Positions 18,953-29,641 are shown, numbered from the stretch's first letter. The stretch is DNA of 64,000 nucleotides from Nostoc sp. UHCC 0302 (GCF_038096175.1 NZ_CP151099.1:7046001-7110000); one strand, 5' to 3'. Notes: a model not told the origin generated them from the letters alone. Numbers and translations are program-made.

Positions 18953-19913
18953 ACCTGAGTTCGGGATAAGGAAAAGGACAGGTAGTAAGCTGAAAATAAC
19001 GAAAATCCAGCAACCTGCCCTATGTTTAGTTTAGATGTTTTGTTTTGCCACGTAGATGATTTCTGTCAAGCATTTGAAGCGCAATGGCACAAACAGCTAT
19101 TAAAGCATGAAGGAATCAAACGCATTCGCGCAAAAAGCCTATGTTTAAGCGAAATCATGACAATTGTCATTGCGTTCCATCAAAATCACTACCGCAATTT
19201 CAAGCATTTTTATTTAGATCAGGTGAAACAGCATTGGCATTCGGCGTTTCCAGGATTACCAAGTTATCAACGATTTATTGAATGGATACCATCGACGTTG
19301 ATACCTTTGTGCGTGTATCTCAAGCATTGTTTTGGCAAATGTACGGGTATCGGTTTTATCGATTCAACTAGTTTGAAAGTCTGCCATAATCGTCGGATTT
19401 CACGCCATAGGGTGTTTCAAGGTTTAGCCGAGCGTGGGAAGACTTCTGTCGATTGGTTTTTTGGTTTCAAACTGCATCTGGTGGTTAATGAGTTTGGTCA
19501 ACTCTTAAATGTGACTATCACCCCTGGTAACGTTGATGACCGTCAACCAGTACCTAATTTACTCAGCAATCTGTTTGGAAAAATCTTTGCTGATAGAGGC
19601 TATGTCTCCCAGAAACTCGCTGCGCAACTTTTACAAGACTTCGGAATTGAATTTTTTGCCAAACCTCGTCGCAACATGAAAAATAAGTTGATGCGTCTTC
19701 TTGACTTGCTTTTGTCCCGTAAACGCTCCATCATTGAGACTATTAACGACCAACTCAAAAACATTTCTCAGATTGAACACTCTCGTCATCGCAGCCCAGT
19801 CAATTTTTGCGTTAATGTTCTGTGCGCTTTAATCGCTTATTGTCATCAGCCTAAGAAACCTAGCCTTCAACTTGAGTGGCTTTTTCCTTCATCTGTTTAA
19901 CCCGAACTCAGGT
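18953..19913 (+). mobile_element. IS982-family insertion sequence
   Basis: The 961-bp element has inverted ends starting ACCTGAGTTCGGG at the left and finishing CCCGAACTCAGGT at the right. It is flanked on both sides by the identical 7-bp sequence TAACTTA (18946-18952 and 19914-19920), a target-site duplication of the size usual for IS982. Together with the intact transposase this suggests a recent insertion. It landed about 10 bp beyond the IS630 copy and 120 bp downstream of hmpE. Confidence 0.93.
19022..19900 (+). CDS. IS982-family transposase
   Basis: A 292-residue DDE transposase of usual length for IS982. Catalytic regions are GIGFIDSTSLKVC (first Asp), KIFADRGYVS (second Asp) and RKRSIIETINDQLKN (Glu). 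The N-terminal part (KSLCLSEIMTIVIAFHQ, HYRNFKHFYLDQVK) is also typical of the family. The frame is open from an ATG 69 bp inside the left inverted repeat to 13 bp before the right end, so the gene looks functional. Confidence 0.95.
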   Translation: MFSLDVLFCHVDDFCQAFEAQWHKQLLKHEGIKRIRAKSLCLSEIMTIVIAFHQNHYRNFKHFYLDQVKQHWHSAFPGLPSYQRFIEWIPSTLIPLCVYLKHCFGKCTGIGFIDSTSLKVCHNRRISRHRVFQGLAERGKTSVDWFFGFKLHLVVNEFGQLLNVTITPGNVDDRQPVPNLLSNLFGKIFADRGYVSQKLAAQLLQDFGIEFFAKPRRNMKNKLMRLLDLLLSRKRSIIETINDQLKNISQIEHSRHRSPVNFCVNVLCALIAYCHQPKKPSLQLEWLFPSSV

Positions 19914-20033
19914 TAACTTAGTCTCATCTGTCCCAACAGCAAAAGGTAGCAACCAGCCACAGCTGATAATTGCTACCAAAAAAGTTACCAAAAGCCGATG
20001 TGTGAGGCTTTTAAAATTTTACATTTAGAATTA

Positions 20034-23000
20034 TTAAACGGTGGTGCTGTTAACCAGTTTTTCACCTTTTAACATCCGGGTGGCAGCTTCGAGTAAAGCT
20101 TCTTCGAGATAGGGTTTGGTAAAGTAGCCGCTAGCACCAAGTTGAACTGCCATTTGCCTGTGCTTGTCTGCCCCACGCGAGGTTAGCATAGCAATCGGCA
20201 GGTGATTGAGGTTAGAGTCTTTCTGGATGCGAGAGAGTAACTCCAGACCATCGCAACGGGGCATTTCAATGTCGCAAAATACGATATCGCAAGGCAACCC
20301 GGAGCGCAGTTTATCCCAAGCTTCTTGTCCGTCACGTGCTTGTTCGACGCGATAACCAGCTTTATTAAATGTTAGGGAAAGCAACTCTCTAACTGTAATT
20401 GAGTCATCAACAATTAGCACTGTTGGATCAATCTTCTCTGGGGCAGTCGGAGTAGTCTTCTGTTGCCAATTACTGCTACCAATTTGTGTAGAAATCCGTC
20501 CTTGGAAGATGTCAATTATTTCTAGCACGTCAGCAATAGGCATAATGCGACCATCACCCAGGACTGTAGCACCAGCTACACCAATGGGTTTAGGGGCTGG
20601 GCCTTCAAATTGCTTAATTACAATTTCTTGTTCACTCAATACCTGATCAATTTGTAAAGCAATCAGAGTAGTCCCCGATCGCACTACGACCACAGAAACC
20701 ATATCATCATCTCGATTACCGCCATAGACGCTACCGCGACTAAGTTGGCGATTGAAAGTTAAAAGGTCTTTGAGGGGTCGGAATGCCAGCAAGGTATCAC
20801 GCCAGGAAATAAATGATTGCCCATTGGCGCTGTGCTGGATATTTTTGACTGGGATATCTAAAGTATCTTCTACGCCATCCATTGGGAAAGCAATCCGCGC
20901 TTTATCAGAGACGCAGCAGAGAGCTTTACAAATACTCAGGGTTAATGGCAGACGAATAGTGAAGATGGTTCCTTTACCAACAGCAGAATCGGTGTTAACT
21001 GTGCCACGAATTTCGCTAATCTCAGAGCGCACTACGTCCATACCTACACCCCGACCAGAAATTTCATCTGCCTGGTCTTTAATAGTAAAACCAGACTGGA
21101 ATAACAGGTCGTAGACTTCTAGGCGAGACATGGTTTTGGCTTGCGCTTGTGTAATCATGCCAATTTTCACTGCCTTCGCCTTAACTCTTTCTGGATCGAT
21201 GCCTGCACCGTCGTCGCCTACAGAAATTACAGTTTGGTTACCTTGGTGGAAGGCACGGATGGTAATAATTCCCACGGGTGGTTTCCCAGCAGCTTGCCGT
21301 TCTTCTGGCGTTTCAATACCGTGAGCGATCGCATTATTGAGCATATGCGTCAGCGGATCTGTAAGATGATCCAAAATCATCTTGTCAATTAAGGTATCGC
21401 CACCTTCAATCACCAACTCCACTTGTTTGCCGCACTTGATGGCATTGTCGCGCACTCCTCGCCGCCAGCGATCAATAGTTTGGGCAAAAGGAACCATTCG
21501 CGCTCTTGTTAAACCCTCTTGTAGCTGGGTTGTTACTTGGCGGAACTGCCGCGCCACTCGCTCGGTTTCTTCGGTAACAAAGTCAATATCACTTGCCGAC
21601 TCACGTACCCGCACAATCCGCTCAATCATCTGTTGAGATAGTGTATGGAAAGGAGTAAAGCGATCCATTTCTAACTCGCTAAAACCCCGGTCGGTATTGG
21701 AGTCCTGGGATGGAGTGCCGCCAGAATCTTTCTTTTTGCGCCCAGCTAATAGAGAAGCTTCCAGTAGCGATCGCTCGTACAATTCCTGCATCCTCGCTCC
21801 CACATCCGAGAGTTGTTGCACCTGAATCAGCAAGTTATCTAGTGATTGCCGTAGACGTTCATGATCTTGCTCTAAGGTGTTACGGTTTACTACCAACTCT
21901 CCAACTAAATTGCTCATATCGTCCAGTTGTTTGACTGGAACCTTCATCGTTTCTTCAAATCTTGCAGCACGACGAGTAGAGGAGCGTGTAGTTTTACCTA
22001 TATTTGTTTTTAGCAATGATGAGTGCGATATTGTTTGATCGGCTTCTGCCAACAACTTCTCTAAATCACCAAATTCATCTGTATCTGTTAATCGAACTAC
22101 ATTTTTAGCGGTATTTTCAGATTGTGTTTCTGCTTGAGTGCTGAAAGGCTGGTGATAATTTGGTGTTGCTGTTGCCTCATTATTGTCTGTACCTAGCAAT
22201 GCTTCGAGGGCAGCAAAATCTAGTTCTGGTATAGAGGTAGTATTGGGGATAGCTGCTTCTGCTTCTAGTAATGCTTCCAAGTCCGCAAATTCATCTTGGC
22301 TAGGAATATCATTTTCTAAAGCAACTGGTTGAATTATTTCTGTTGTTGCCGATCCTGCCTCGACTGCTTGAATCTCATCAACACTGGCATTTTCTTCATC
22401 TTTTGCTGGTACAAGTTCAATTGTCTCTTCTAGATCCAACACTTGCTTAGACAAATCTAACACCAAATTGGACTCATCCAAACTTAAATCTAAGGCTGCA
22501 AATTCATGTTCTTGAATAACAGTTTGTGAGAAATCATCGACGGCTGTTAAATCATTATTTTCCGTGCTTTCTTCGTTTTCTGGTAATTTTTCCTGATTTG
22601 CCACTTCTGGCAGAGCAATTTCTGTAAAGAATAAATCATTCTCAAATAAAAATTGTGGACTGTCTAAGGTGTTTTCATCGGCTGTATCTAACAGACTAGG
22701 CTGAATTTCAAGTGTTGCTGCCAACAAATCCTCGTCTGGATGATCTGTAGTGTCTACTTGAACATAGGGAGAATCTACTGTAGGAACGTCCGCAAATAAA
22801 AATTGTGGACTGTCTAAGGTGTTTTCATCGGCTGTATCTAACAGACTAGGCTGAATTTCAAGTGCTGCTGCCAACAAATCCTCGTCTGGATGATCTGTGG
22901 TGTCTACTTGAACGTAGGGAGAATCTACTGTAGAAACGTCCGCAAATAGAAATTGTGGATTGTCTAAGGTGTTTTCATCGGTCGTATCTAACAGACTAGG

Positions 23001-25688
23001 CTGAATTTCGAGTGCTGCTGCCAACAAATCTTCATCTGGATGATCTGTGGTGTCTACTTGAACATAGGGAGAATCTACTGTAGAAACGTCCGCAAATAAA
23101 AATTGTGGATTGTCTTCGCTGCTGTCGTGGAGAGAATCAAATAAATCAATTTCTAGATCGGCAAATGTTTGGGGAGAATCAATAGCAGATGTCTCTGTAT
23201 GTTGATTAGTAAATTCTGGAATAAAATCTAAAGTTTCTGGTGCTTGCAACAAGCTACGAATTTCTTGTGGAGAGACTGAAGTTTCTAACGTACCTATCTC
23301 TTCGCTGTTTTCTTGAGGGAAAACCGTTGAGTTACTTGGTTCAAACTCCTCAAATAAATCATCTCCAGCATCTGAGGAGAATAGTAGGTCTAGCTGCTCT
23401 TGTGGCTGGAAAGTTATACCAAAATTTTCTAAATTAAAATTGGTTGAGGAAGATAGTAGTGACTCCCGACTCTCAGCAAAAATGTCATCAACAGCTGCCG
23501 CAAACAAACTCTCTTCTAAGTCCCTAGCTACATCCTGCTCAATGAGAGCATCTAATTCTTCTTGTTCTGCTGTGGTTTCCTGATTCCAAAAGTTGCTCAG
23601 GTCATCTTCTGAGTTAGAAAACTCAGACGCTGTTGTTGGGTTTAAATCAAATAAATCACCAATTTCTAACTCAACCGTAGGTGGTAGCTCATATTCTTCC
23701 GTTTTAGTAAACAAACTCTCTAAAGACAAACCTTGAGGCTGAGATTGGGATGAGTTTGATTCTACGTAGTCATCTAGGGTAATTTTCTCTACCCAATCTG
23801 TGTTCCCTGTTTCTAAGAATAATTCATCCAAACTGTTCTGTTGCTTGAAAGATGGTTCTATACTGGCGATCGCCTCTACTTCTGGTTGAGTTACTTCACT
23901 TGAAGGTAGTGATTCACTATGATCATCTGGTGCTATTGCCAATAAATCTTCAAGCACATCATTGTGGCTCGGATTTGTTTTTAGAGATTCCATAAACAGA
24001 TCCGAGTCATCAGTTGCCGTAACTTCTTCTAAAGTATCTGAGAAAGAAGAGTCTAAATTTAGAGGAATTGCAACATTGTTCAGTTCTACATTTGTAGCTG
24101 GTGTTTGTAAATTTTGTGGTTCTGAATTATCTTTTTCTAGGAAGTGGTCGCCAAATAACAAAGATATATCTTCTACAGCGGTTGTTGTTATTAGCTGCTG
24201 CTCGTTGCTCGTATCTTCATCAAACAAGAGTAAATCAGATAAGTCGCTATCACTGTCCTCAGCGTCGCTGTTGCCAAAATCAATTCCCAATTCATTGGGA
24301 CTGGTAATGTCTAAAATTTCCTCTTTTTGCCAAGTTTCATCTAGATCAGGAGTCTCTCCTTCAAATAAATCGGCAAGAGTATTTAACTCTGCTATTCCTA
24401 CCTCTGGCCCATTGGGGTCAATACTCCTATTAATCGGATGTACCTCAGTTTCATGATCAAACAAGGTGTTAAAAGCAGAATTACTCTGACTCAGAACGCT
24501 TTCTGTTGTCGCTTGTAAATTAAAAGAGTGATCTTCCCTCGTAATTTCGTCTAAATGAAGTATTTCGTTCTCATTTACCTTAGATAGGCTAATTTCGTTA
24601 GCTTGTAGTGGTAACCACCCAGCGTTCGCTGTTTCGAGAGTGTTGCTAAACAGAACTGTCTCTAGCGCAGTTGATGTTTCTATCAAAGCCGCAGGTTGTT
24701 TGTCACCAAAATCAGTGGTAATTTCTAACAGCTCAATTTCTGAGAAACTTAGAAGTGCTTCTAGTTGCTGACTAATTGTAATTTCAGCTTCTCTACCTTG
24801 TAGAACTAACTCTTGAGCTAGCTTGATTTCGGTAATGACAATTTTTGCTAGAGTCAGATAACTGTTTTCGGGATTGACAATCGCACTAGCTGCCGCTTGA
24901 CACAAGCCACACCATTGGGACAAATTCTGATCTGAACCAAGTTCGACTAATCGATAACAGCATTGCTGAAGATTTTGCCGAGTTTCGGGTGTTGTTGCTT
25001 GCTTAAACAGTTGCAACATTTCCCGCAATGTTTGTAGTACCTGGGTTTGAAACTCACCCCAATTATTATTTCCTTTGGCTGTTACTGGTGTACGCACCTC
25101 TTGGGGTACTACCGAAAAAGAAATTTCTGCTGTTTTCCTGCGGGCTTCTTCTGGCAAACTGGGAATATCCCGTCGGAGGAAAAGTTCTGTAAGTGTTGTG
25201 ACGCTATCTACAGAGGGTGCTTGTACTTCTATTTTAGAAGTAGTATTTGGTACTAAATTACTACTTTGTTGTACTAATAGTTCTAGATGCTCATTTAGCC
25301 ATTGAAAGACCGGCTCGGTTTCTGACATGAGAGTATTAGCTGCATCTTCCGATAAACCAAACGGGCCACTCAAATGCTCTAAAAGTGCTTTTAGGGTGTC
25401 AGATACACCGAGAAATAAAGACTCTAACTTTTGGTCAATCTGAACTGGATGCTCTTTAAGAACTTTGAAACAATCCTCCAGTCGGTGGGATGTGTGCTGG
25501 ATGCTAGTCAATCCAAGCATCGCCGCTCCTCCTTTGATGGAGTGAGCCGCCCGGAAGACTTCGTTAACCATTTCTGGGTCGTTCAGGGTACTCTCTAGAT
25601 TCAGTAACCCCTGCTCAATTGTATTCAGGTGGTCTCTGGCTTCTTCAATAAAGTAACCCAAAATCCGCTGTTGTTGTTCCGGCAGCAT
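20034..25688 (-). CDS. hmpE: HmpE: CheA-type hybrid histidine kinase
   Basis: This is the central kinase of the hmp chemotaxis-like system, which in Nostoc punctiforme controls hormogonium motility. The 1884 residues hold an N-terminal Hpt domain (His49 in AAHSIKGGAAMLG), a very long acidic low-complexity region (about 320-1250), dimerisation and HATPase domains (PLTHMLNNAIAHGIETPEER near 1450, GDDGAGIDPERV, GRGVGMDVV), a CheW-like domain (about 1590-1740) and a C-terminal receiver with phospho-acceptor Asp near 1806 in VFCDIEMPRCDG. The acidic region contains three near-identical 50-residue repeats. It is the last gene of the locus, 85 bp after hmpD, and an IS982 copy lies beyond its stop. 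The symbol is by domain content and synteny with the published locus. Confidence 0.92.
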   Translation of the reverse strand: MLPEQQQRILGYFIEEARDHLNTIEQGLLNLESTLNDPEMVNEVFRAAHSIKGGAAMLGLTSIQHTSHRLEDCFKVLKEHPVQIDQKLESLFLGVSDTLKALLEHLSGPFGLSEDAANTLMSETEPVFQWLNEHLELLVQQSSNLVPNTTSKIEVQAPSVDSVTTLTELFLRRDIPSLPEEARRKTAEISFSVVPQEVRTPVTAKGNNNWGEFQTQVLQTLREMLQLFKQATTPETRQNLQQCCYRLVELGSDQNLSQWCGLCQAAASAIVNPENSYLTLAKIVITEIKLAQELVLQGREAEITISQQLEALLSFSEIELLEITTDFGDKQPAALIETSTALETVLFSNTLETANAGWLPLQANEISLSKVNENEILHLDEITREDHSFNLQATTESVLSQSNSAFNTLFDHETEVHPINRSIDPNGPEVGIAELNTLADLFEGETPDLDETWQKEEILDITSPNELGIDFGNSDAEDSDSDLSDLLLFDEDTSNEQQLITTTAVEDISLLFGDHFLEKDNSEPQNLQTPATNVELNNVAIPLNLDSSFSDTLEEVTATDDSDLFMESLKTNPSHNDVLEDLLAIAPDDHSESLPSSEVTQPEVEAIASIEPSFKQQNSLDELFLETGNTDWVEKITLDDYVESNSSQSQPQGLSLESLFTKTEEYELPPTVELEIGDLFDLNPTTASEFSNSEDDLSNFWNQETTAEQEELDALIEQDVARDLEESLFAAAVDDIFAESRESLLSSSTNFNLENFGITFQPQEQLDLLFSSDAGDDLFEEFEPSNSTVFPQENSEEIGTLETSVSPQEIRSLLQAPETLDFIPEFTNQHTETSAIDSPQTFADLEIDLFDSLHDSSEDNPQFLFADVSTVDSPYVQVDTTDHPDEDLLAAALEIQPSLLDTTDENTLDNPQFLFADVSTVDSPYVQVDTTDHPDEDLLAAALEIQPSLLDTADENTLDSPQFLFADVPTVDSPYVQVDTTDHPDEDLLAATLEIQPSLLDTADENTLDSPQFLFENDLFFTEIALPEVANQEKLPENEESTENNDLTAVDDFSQTVIQEHEFAALDLSLDESNLVLDLSKQVLDLEETIELVPAKDEENASVDEIQAVEAGSATTEIIQPVALENDIPSQDEFADLEALLEAEAAIPNTTSIPELDFAALEALLGTDNNEATATPNYHQPFSTQAETQSENTAKNVVRLTDTDEFGDLEKLLAEADQTISHSSLLKTNIGKTTRSSTRRAARFEETMKVPVKQLDDMSNLVGELVVNRNTLEQDHERLRQSLDNLLIQVQQLSDVGARMQELYERSLLEASLLAGRKKKDSGGTPSQDSNTDRGFSELEMDRFTPFHTLSQQMIERIVRVRESASDIDFVTEETERVARQFRQVTTQLQEGLTRARMVPFAQTIDRWRRGVRDNAIKCGKQVELVIEGGDTLIDKMILDHLTDPLTHMLNNAIAHGIETPEERQAAGKPPVGIITIRAFHQGNQTVISVGDDGAGIDPERVKAKAVKIGMITQAQAKTMSRLEVYDLLFQSGFTIKDQADEISGRGVGMDVVRSEISEIRGTVNTDSAVGKGTIFTIRLPLTLSICKALCCVSDKARIAFPMDGVEDTLDIPVKNIQHSANGQSFISWRDTLLAFRPLKDLLTFNRQLSRGSVYGGNRDDDMVSVVVVRSGTTLIALQIDQVLSEQEIVIKQFEGPAPKPIGVAGATVLGDGRIMPIADVLEIIDIFQGRISTQIGSSNWQQKTTPTAPEKIDPTVLIVDDSITVRELLSLTFNKAGYRVEQARDGQEAWDKLRSGLPCDIVFCDIEMPRCDGLELLSRIQKDSNLNHLPIAMLTSRGADKHRQMAVQLGASGYFTKPYLEEALLEAATRMLKGEKLVNSTTV
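22644..23110 (-). repeat. 150-bp tandem repeats inside hmpE
   Basis: The motif AAATAAAAATTGTGGA recurs at 22644, 22794, 22944 (as AAATAGA) and 23094, an exact 150-bp period. The unit encodes 50 residues beginning SPQFLFADV or NPQFLFADV. There are three nearly identical units and a partial fourth. The period is a multiple of three, so the frame is kept when units are gained or lost. Confidence 0.92.
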
Positions 25689-25725
25689 AATAAAAGTTCT
25701 GAGTGCTGAGTTTTGAGTGCTGAGC

Positions 25726-25771
25726 AGTCATTTGTCATTTATTAAAGACAAATAACCAATGACAAATGACT
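25726..25771. repeat. Inverted repeat between hmpD and hmpE
   Basis: AGTCATTTGTCATT at 25726 pairs perfectly with AATGACAAATGACT ending at 25771 around an 18-base loop. It lies in the 85-bp hmpD-hmpE spacer and could be an attenuating hairpin or RNA-processing site. The units resemble the spacer heptamers seen upstream of ctaD. Confidence 0.6.
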
Positions 25772-25773
25772 AA

Positions 25774-28716
25774 TTACCTAGTAGTTTCAATGGTTTCCAC
25801 TCGGAAACGTTCAACTGAGGCGATCAAGTCACGAGATACGCCAACTAGGTTTTGAAGAGCGCCGGAAACTCGTTGTGCTTCTTGAGAAGTTTCTTGCGCT
25901 GTGAGTTCTACTGATTGCATTACATGAGCTACAGCGCGAGAAGTTTCCGTTTGTTCTACAGTGTCGCTAGTAATTGAGCGCACAAGAATATCAATGCGAT
26001 TTGCCACTTGAATGATATTTTCTAGCGATCGCTTGGCTTCTTCTGCTAATTTTGTGCCTTTAATTACCTGTTGTGTGCCTTCTTCCATCGCTGTCATTAC
26101 AGAGCCTGTTTCGCTTTGGATTTGCATCACAATTTGTTCAATTTCTTTCAAAGATTTGGCAGATTTGTCCGCTAGCTGACGCACTTCATCTGCTACTATG
26201 GCAAACCCGCGTCCGGCTTCTCCCGCCCTGGCTGCCTCAATACTGGCATTGAGTGCTAACAAGTTAGTTCTAGAAGCAATCTGAGAAATCAACGCTACAA
26301 TCTTAGAAATTTCTTGCGAAGATTCTGCCAATCGTTTGACTTTCCGGGTGGTTTCCGCAACGGTTTCGCGAATTTCCAAAATCCCCGCTACGGTATTTTC
26401 TACTGCTTCTCCACCTTTAAGAGCGATCGTGCTAGCATCGCGGGCAACAGTTTCAGCTTCCCGCGCCGCCTCTGCTACGCGCTGAATCGAGTCAGTCATC
26501 ACCTGCACAGAATTGAGTGTGACTGCTAACTCTTCTGCTTGCCGTAAGGCATCACTAGATAAGGCTCTCGCAAAGGTTTCAGAGTTGGTCGCACCTTTTG
26601 TCACTTCCTTCGCTGCCACTTTTACCTGTTGCACAATATCCCGCAGGTTTTGAATTGTCAGGTTAAATGCATCAGCTACGGCTCCTAATACGTCGGCTGT
26701 CACTTCAGCTTGTACTGTTAAATCTCCTCTAGCGGCTCCTTCCACATCATCCAAGAGACGAATCACCTGGCGTTGTAGATTTTCTTTGGCTTCTTCTTGT
26801 TCATCAGCTTTACGTTGGGCTTCATTTGTAGTTGTAAAAATGACCCGCGCCATTTCATTAAAACTACTGGATAGGTGTCCTAATTCATCTTCAGAATAGA
26901 CTGTCGCTTGAGCATTGAGATTTCCTTGGCGTACAGCATCAAATTGAGTTTGCAAATCCTGGGTTGTACGGCGAATTTGCTTGAGTGTCAGATTCCCCAT
27001 AAAACCTGCGGTAGCAAAACCAGCAATCCCGGCTGCTAGTGACATTGCCCAACCTGTGTTCCTGACTGATTCACGTTGTTGGGGTGGAGAAAATGTGGTG
27101 GCTACAAAGCTAACTGTAGCTACAACTAGCGCCGAAACAATGCCCACAGTCCCTGCGACTAACCATTGTTTTCTTTCTATGGGGGCATTCTCTAGGGGTG
27201 CTAGTAAACCTTGCTCGACGCTAACGTTAGGTTCTGACTTCGAGACGACATCTGTTTGAGTAAAGGTTGGAACTGCTTCTTGTGAACCAGTCATTGTAAA
27301 CAGTTCTTCGTCGCGATCGCTAGCTGTATTACTTGAGCTTGCCTCCACAAATTGATTCCTGACGCTGCCACTGGTTTCCAGTGAACCAGAATGCATGGCC
27401 AGATTGCCGAAGTTAGCATCTTCGTCTATTAGGTCAAATCCTGGAATATTTCCTAAATCGTCAAATTCTTCAAAATCGTCTAAAAACTCTATATTGCTCT
27501 TAGAATTTTCTCCACTCAATCGACCATTTGTCTCTTCAGGAGAGGATATTTCTGAGCCAAAGGCAGACTCAAATGCCTCCATATCAAAACTTTCATCATC
27601 AAAGTTATTGTGATCTATGAGTTCATTTGATTTAGGCTGCTTTTCTTCTATAGCAAAACTGCTGTTAAACGATGAAGATTCTTTAGGAAAGTTGGGCTGG
27701 AAGTCTAACTCTTCCTCAGCTTCTTTTTGCTTTAACCAGTTATCTGTTGCTGCTTGAGAGAAATTATCTGGATTGCTGTATTCTAGATCATTTGTTATTG
27801 AAGTCTGTTTTAATTCATTTTCAGCAATTAATAAAGTTTCATCTCCCAAACTATTGTTTGTATATTCCAAATCACTACTAAAATTTTTAGGCTCTGACTC
27901 AATAACCAAATCAGGATCTTTTGTCCAACTCTCGCTTGTTGTTGAATTATATTCAGCAAATGGCGAAGAGTTATGATGATTTCCAGTTACAGAATTTTCG
28001 TTAGTCAAGTTTGAGTCACTAGCCGAGAAATTCCTGTCTACTGTTGGTTCTTCAAGACTCTCTTCTGAGCTATCTTCCTGCCAGAAAACTGGTAATTCTA
28101 ATTCTGTTTGTTCCTCCCAAGTGTTGCTATTCGACTCTTGTTCCTGTGATTGTTGATTTAAAGCAAAAGGATCTTCACCCAAAGAGGCGGTAGAATCTGA
28201 GTTTTTATCAAACTCACTACTGTCTGTGGGTAGATCAAATGGACTATCAAAAGATAGTTCTTCTAAGGTATTAACATCTGGCTGCTCTTTGAAAGAGTTT
28301 AAATCAAGACTGGCACTATCAAACTCTTGATGAGCAGCTAAATCTGGAAATTCTTGTTCGCTATCTACCAGAGGCTTAAACTCTTCTGTAGAATTTATTT
28401 CCTCTTCGTCTGCAGATGTATGAAGCTGACCGCCTAGTGATAAGTATTGATTGATGTTCTCAAGTCCATTACTAGCAAAACCAATAATTTCTTGATCGTC
28501 AGTCAATTGCAACACTTGTTTATATTCTTCTTGTGCTACATCGTACTGCTGCAAAACGTAATATATGTGACCCCGTAATAAATGAGAATTTGGGTCAGTT
28601 GGTAGATTTTGCACCACTTGATCAACTAAAGTGGCGGCAACTTCATACTCCCTTTGTACGTAGGCTGTCATTGCCTGTTGATATGTTGGCTCGTAATTAT
28701 TTATACTTGCTGCCAT
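25774..28716 (-). CDS. hmpD: HmpD: methyl-accepting chemotaxis-like receptor
   Basis: A PilJ-like receptor of 980 residues. Residues 1-85 contain TPR-like helices ([43 protein letters not shown]-type). Residues 90-505 are acidic, Ser/Asn/Glu-rich and probably disordered. Two membrane segments follow (about 515-537 and 552-577) with only a short loop, so there is no large periplasmic sensor domain. HAMP modules and the MCP signalling hairpin ([20 protein letters not shown] near 820, then [16 protein letters not shown]) complete it. The signal may be sensed in the cytoplasm by the TPR part. It starts 15 bp after hmpC and works with HmpC and HmpE. Confidence 0.92.
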   Translation of the reverse strand: MAASINNYEPTYQQAMTAYVQREYEVAATLVDQVVQNLPTDPNSHLLRGHIYYVLQQYDVAQEEYKQVLQLTDDQEIIGFASNGLENINQYLSLGGQLHTSADEEEINSTEEFKPLVDSEQEFPDLAAHQEFDSASLDLNSFKEQPDVNTLEELSFDSPFDLPTDSSEFDKNSDSTASLGEDPFALNQQSQEQESNSNTWEEQTELELPVFWQEDSSEESLEEPTVDRNFSASDSNLTNENSVTGNHHNSSPFAEYNSTTSESWTKDPDLVIESEPKNFSSDLEYTNNSLGDETLLIAENELKQTSITNDLEYSNPDNFSQAATDNWLKQKEAEEELDFQPNFPKESSSFNSSFAIEEKQPKSNELIDHNNFDDESFDMEAFESAFGSEISSPEETNGRLSGENSKSNIEFLDDFEEFDDLGNIPGFDLIDEDANFGNLAMHSGSLETSGSVRNQFVEASSSNTASDRDEELFTMTGSQEAVPTFTQTDVVSKSEPNVSVEQGLLAPLENAPIERKQWLVAGTVGIVSALVVATVSFVATTFSPPQQRESVRNTGWAMSLAAGIAGFATAGFMGNLTLKQIRRTTQDLQTQFDAVRQGNLNAQATVYSEDELGHLSSSFNEMARVIFTTTNEAQRKADEQEEAKENLQRQVIRLLDDVEGAARGDLTVQAEVTADVLGAVADAFNLTIQNLRDIVQQVKVAAKEVTKGATNSETFARALSSDALRQAEELAVTLNSVQVMTDSIQRVAEAAREAETVARDASTIALKGGEAVENTVAGILEIRETVAETTRKVKRLAESSQEISKIVALISQIASRTNLLALNASIEAARAGEAGRGFAIVADEVRQLADKSAKSLKEIEQIVMQIQSETGSVMTAMEEGTQQVIKGTKLAEEAKRSLENIIQVANRIDILVRSITSDTVEQTETSRAVAHVMQSVELTAQETSQEAQRVSGALQNLVGVSRDLIASVERFRVETIETTR

Positions 28717-28731
28717 TTCCTCCTCCCAATT

Positions 28732-29262
28732 TCATCCTGCCCACCGGGCACTCCGCAAAATTGCCATTTGATCGATTAGTCGCAGACACTGATTTTTTTT
28801 AGCATCTAATAACCACTCTCCGCGTAAAAAGGGAGCCATAGTATCCGGAACATGATTTGGTGAGATGAGATGCTGGACATCCAGCCAATCCATGCCACCA
28901 ATTTCCTCTACTGCTAAACCCACTATTGTGTCTTGCTCTTCAATAGCAATCACTGGAATCTCGGCTCTATCTGTGTTTAATGCAGTTGCTTCCCCAAGAA
29001 ATTGACCCAAATCAGCCACCCAAATAACTCGACCTCGTAAATTTAGAGTACCCAAAAGTAAAGGAGAAGCATTAGGAATTGGGGTGATTCTGTCAGGACT
29101 TAGTTCAATTACCTCCCGGATACCAGTTGCTTGTAGTGCAAACTCCTGATGCGAAGGAATGTAAAACCTTAAATGCAACTCACCTTCGGGACTTTCTACT
29201 TGTAATTCAGGACGAAAGTGGTCTTGACCACTGCCACTTAAAAAGTCCGGTTTGCTGACCAT
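28732..29262 (-). CDS. hmpC: HmpC: CheW-like coupling protein
   Basis: A 176-residue CheW-domain protein that links the receptor HmpD to the kinase HmpE. The CheW beta-barrel is visible in LRFYIPSHQEFALQATGIREVIEL, then ITPIPNASPLLLGTLNLRGRVIWVADLGQFLG, the central signature with N-L-R-G. The C-terminal part (GLAVEEIGGMDWLDVQHL) ends the second subdomain. The gene lies 13 bp after hmpB and 15 bp before hmpD, so all three are co-transcribed. Confidence 0.92.
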   Translation of the reverse strand: MVSKPDFLSGSGQDHFRPELQVESPEGELHLRFYIPSHQEFALQATGIREVIELSPDRITPIPNASPLLLGTLNLRGRVIWVADLGQFLGEATALNTDRAEIPVIAIEEQDTIVGLAVEEIGGMDWLDVQHLISPNHVPDTMAPFLRGEWLLDAKKNQCLRLIDQMAILRSARWAG

Positions 29263-29275
29263 ATTATTCTCATCC

Positions 29276-29641
29276 TTATCCTCGCAGCAGTTGTTTGACT
29301 GTCCCCACCAACTCGGTTGGTTGAAACGGTTTGGCTATGTAGGCGTCTGCTCCTTGCTTCATACCCCAGTAGCGATCAAATTCTTCACCTTTGGATGAAC
29401 ACATAACTACAGGAACATTTTGAGTTTTCGGATCAGACTTTAACCGCCGACAAACTTCGTAGCCGTTCATCCGGGGCATGACAATATCCAGTACTACTAA
29501 ATCGGGAGGCGTGCTTTGAATTGCCTCCAACGCTTCTAATCCGTCGCTAGCATGGGTGACTGTTAAGCCACTTGCTTTTAGGAGGTCTGTGATCATCTCC
29601 CTTTGTGCGATACTGTCTTCCACAATCAGAACTGTACTCAT
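29276..29641 (-). CDS. hmpB: HmpB: CheY-like response regulator
   Basis: A stand-alone receiver domain of 121 residues. The acidic pocket is in TVLIVEDSIAQ, the phospho-acceptor Asp is in DLVVLDIVMPRMNGYEV, and Thr/Ser and Lys switch residues are in VVMCSSKGEEFD and AYIAKPFQP. It has no output domain, so it acts by protein binding, as in PilH/CheY of type IV pilus systems. The gene is 13 bp before hmpC and 337 bp after hmpA. Confidence 0.92.
   Translation of the reverse strand: MSTVLIVEDSIAQREMITDLLKASGLTVTHASDGLEALEAIQSTPPDLVVLDIVMPRMNGYEVCRRLKSDPKTQNVPVVMCSSKGEEFDRYWGMKQGADAYIAKPFQPTELVGTVKQLLRG

Noticed and set aside
20752-21934. Several plus-strand frames inside hmpE
   Set aside because: They are antisense shadows of the conserved kinase domains, which explain the sequence fully.
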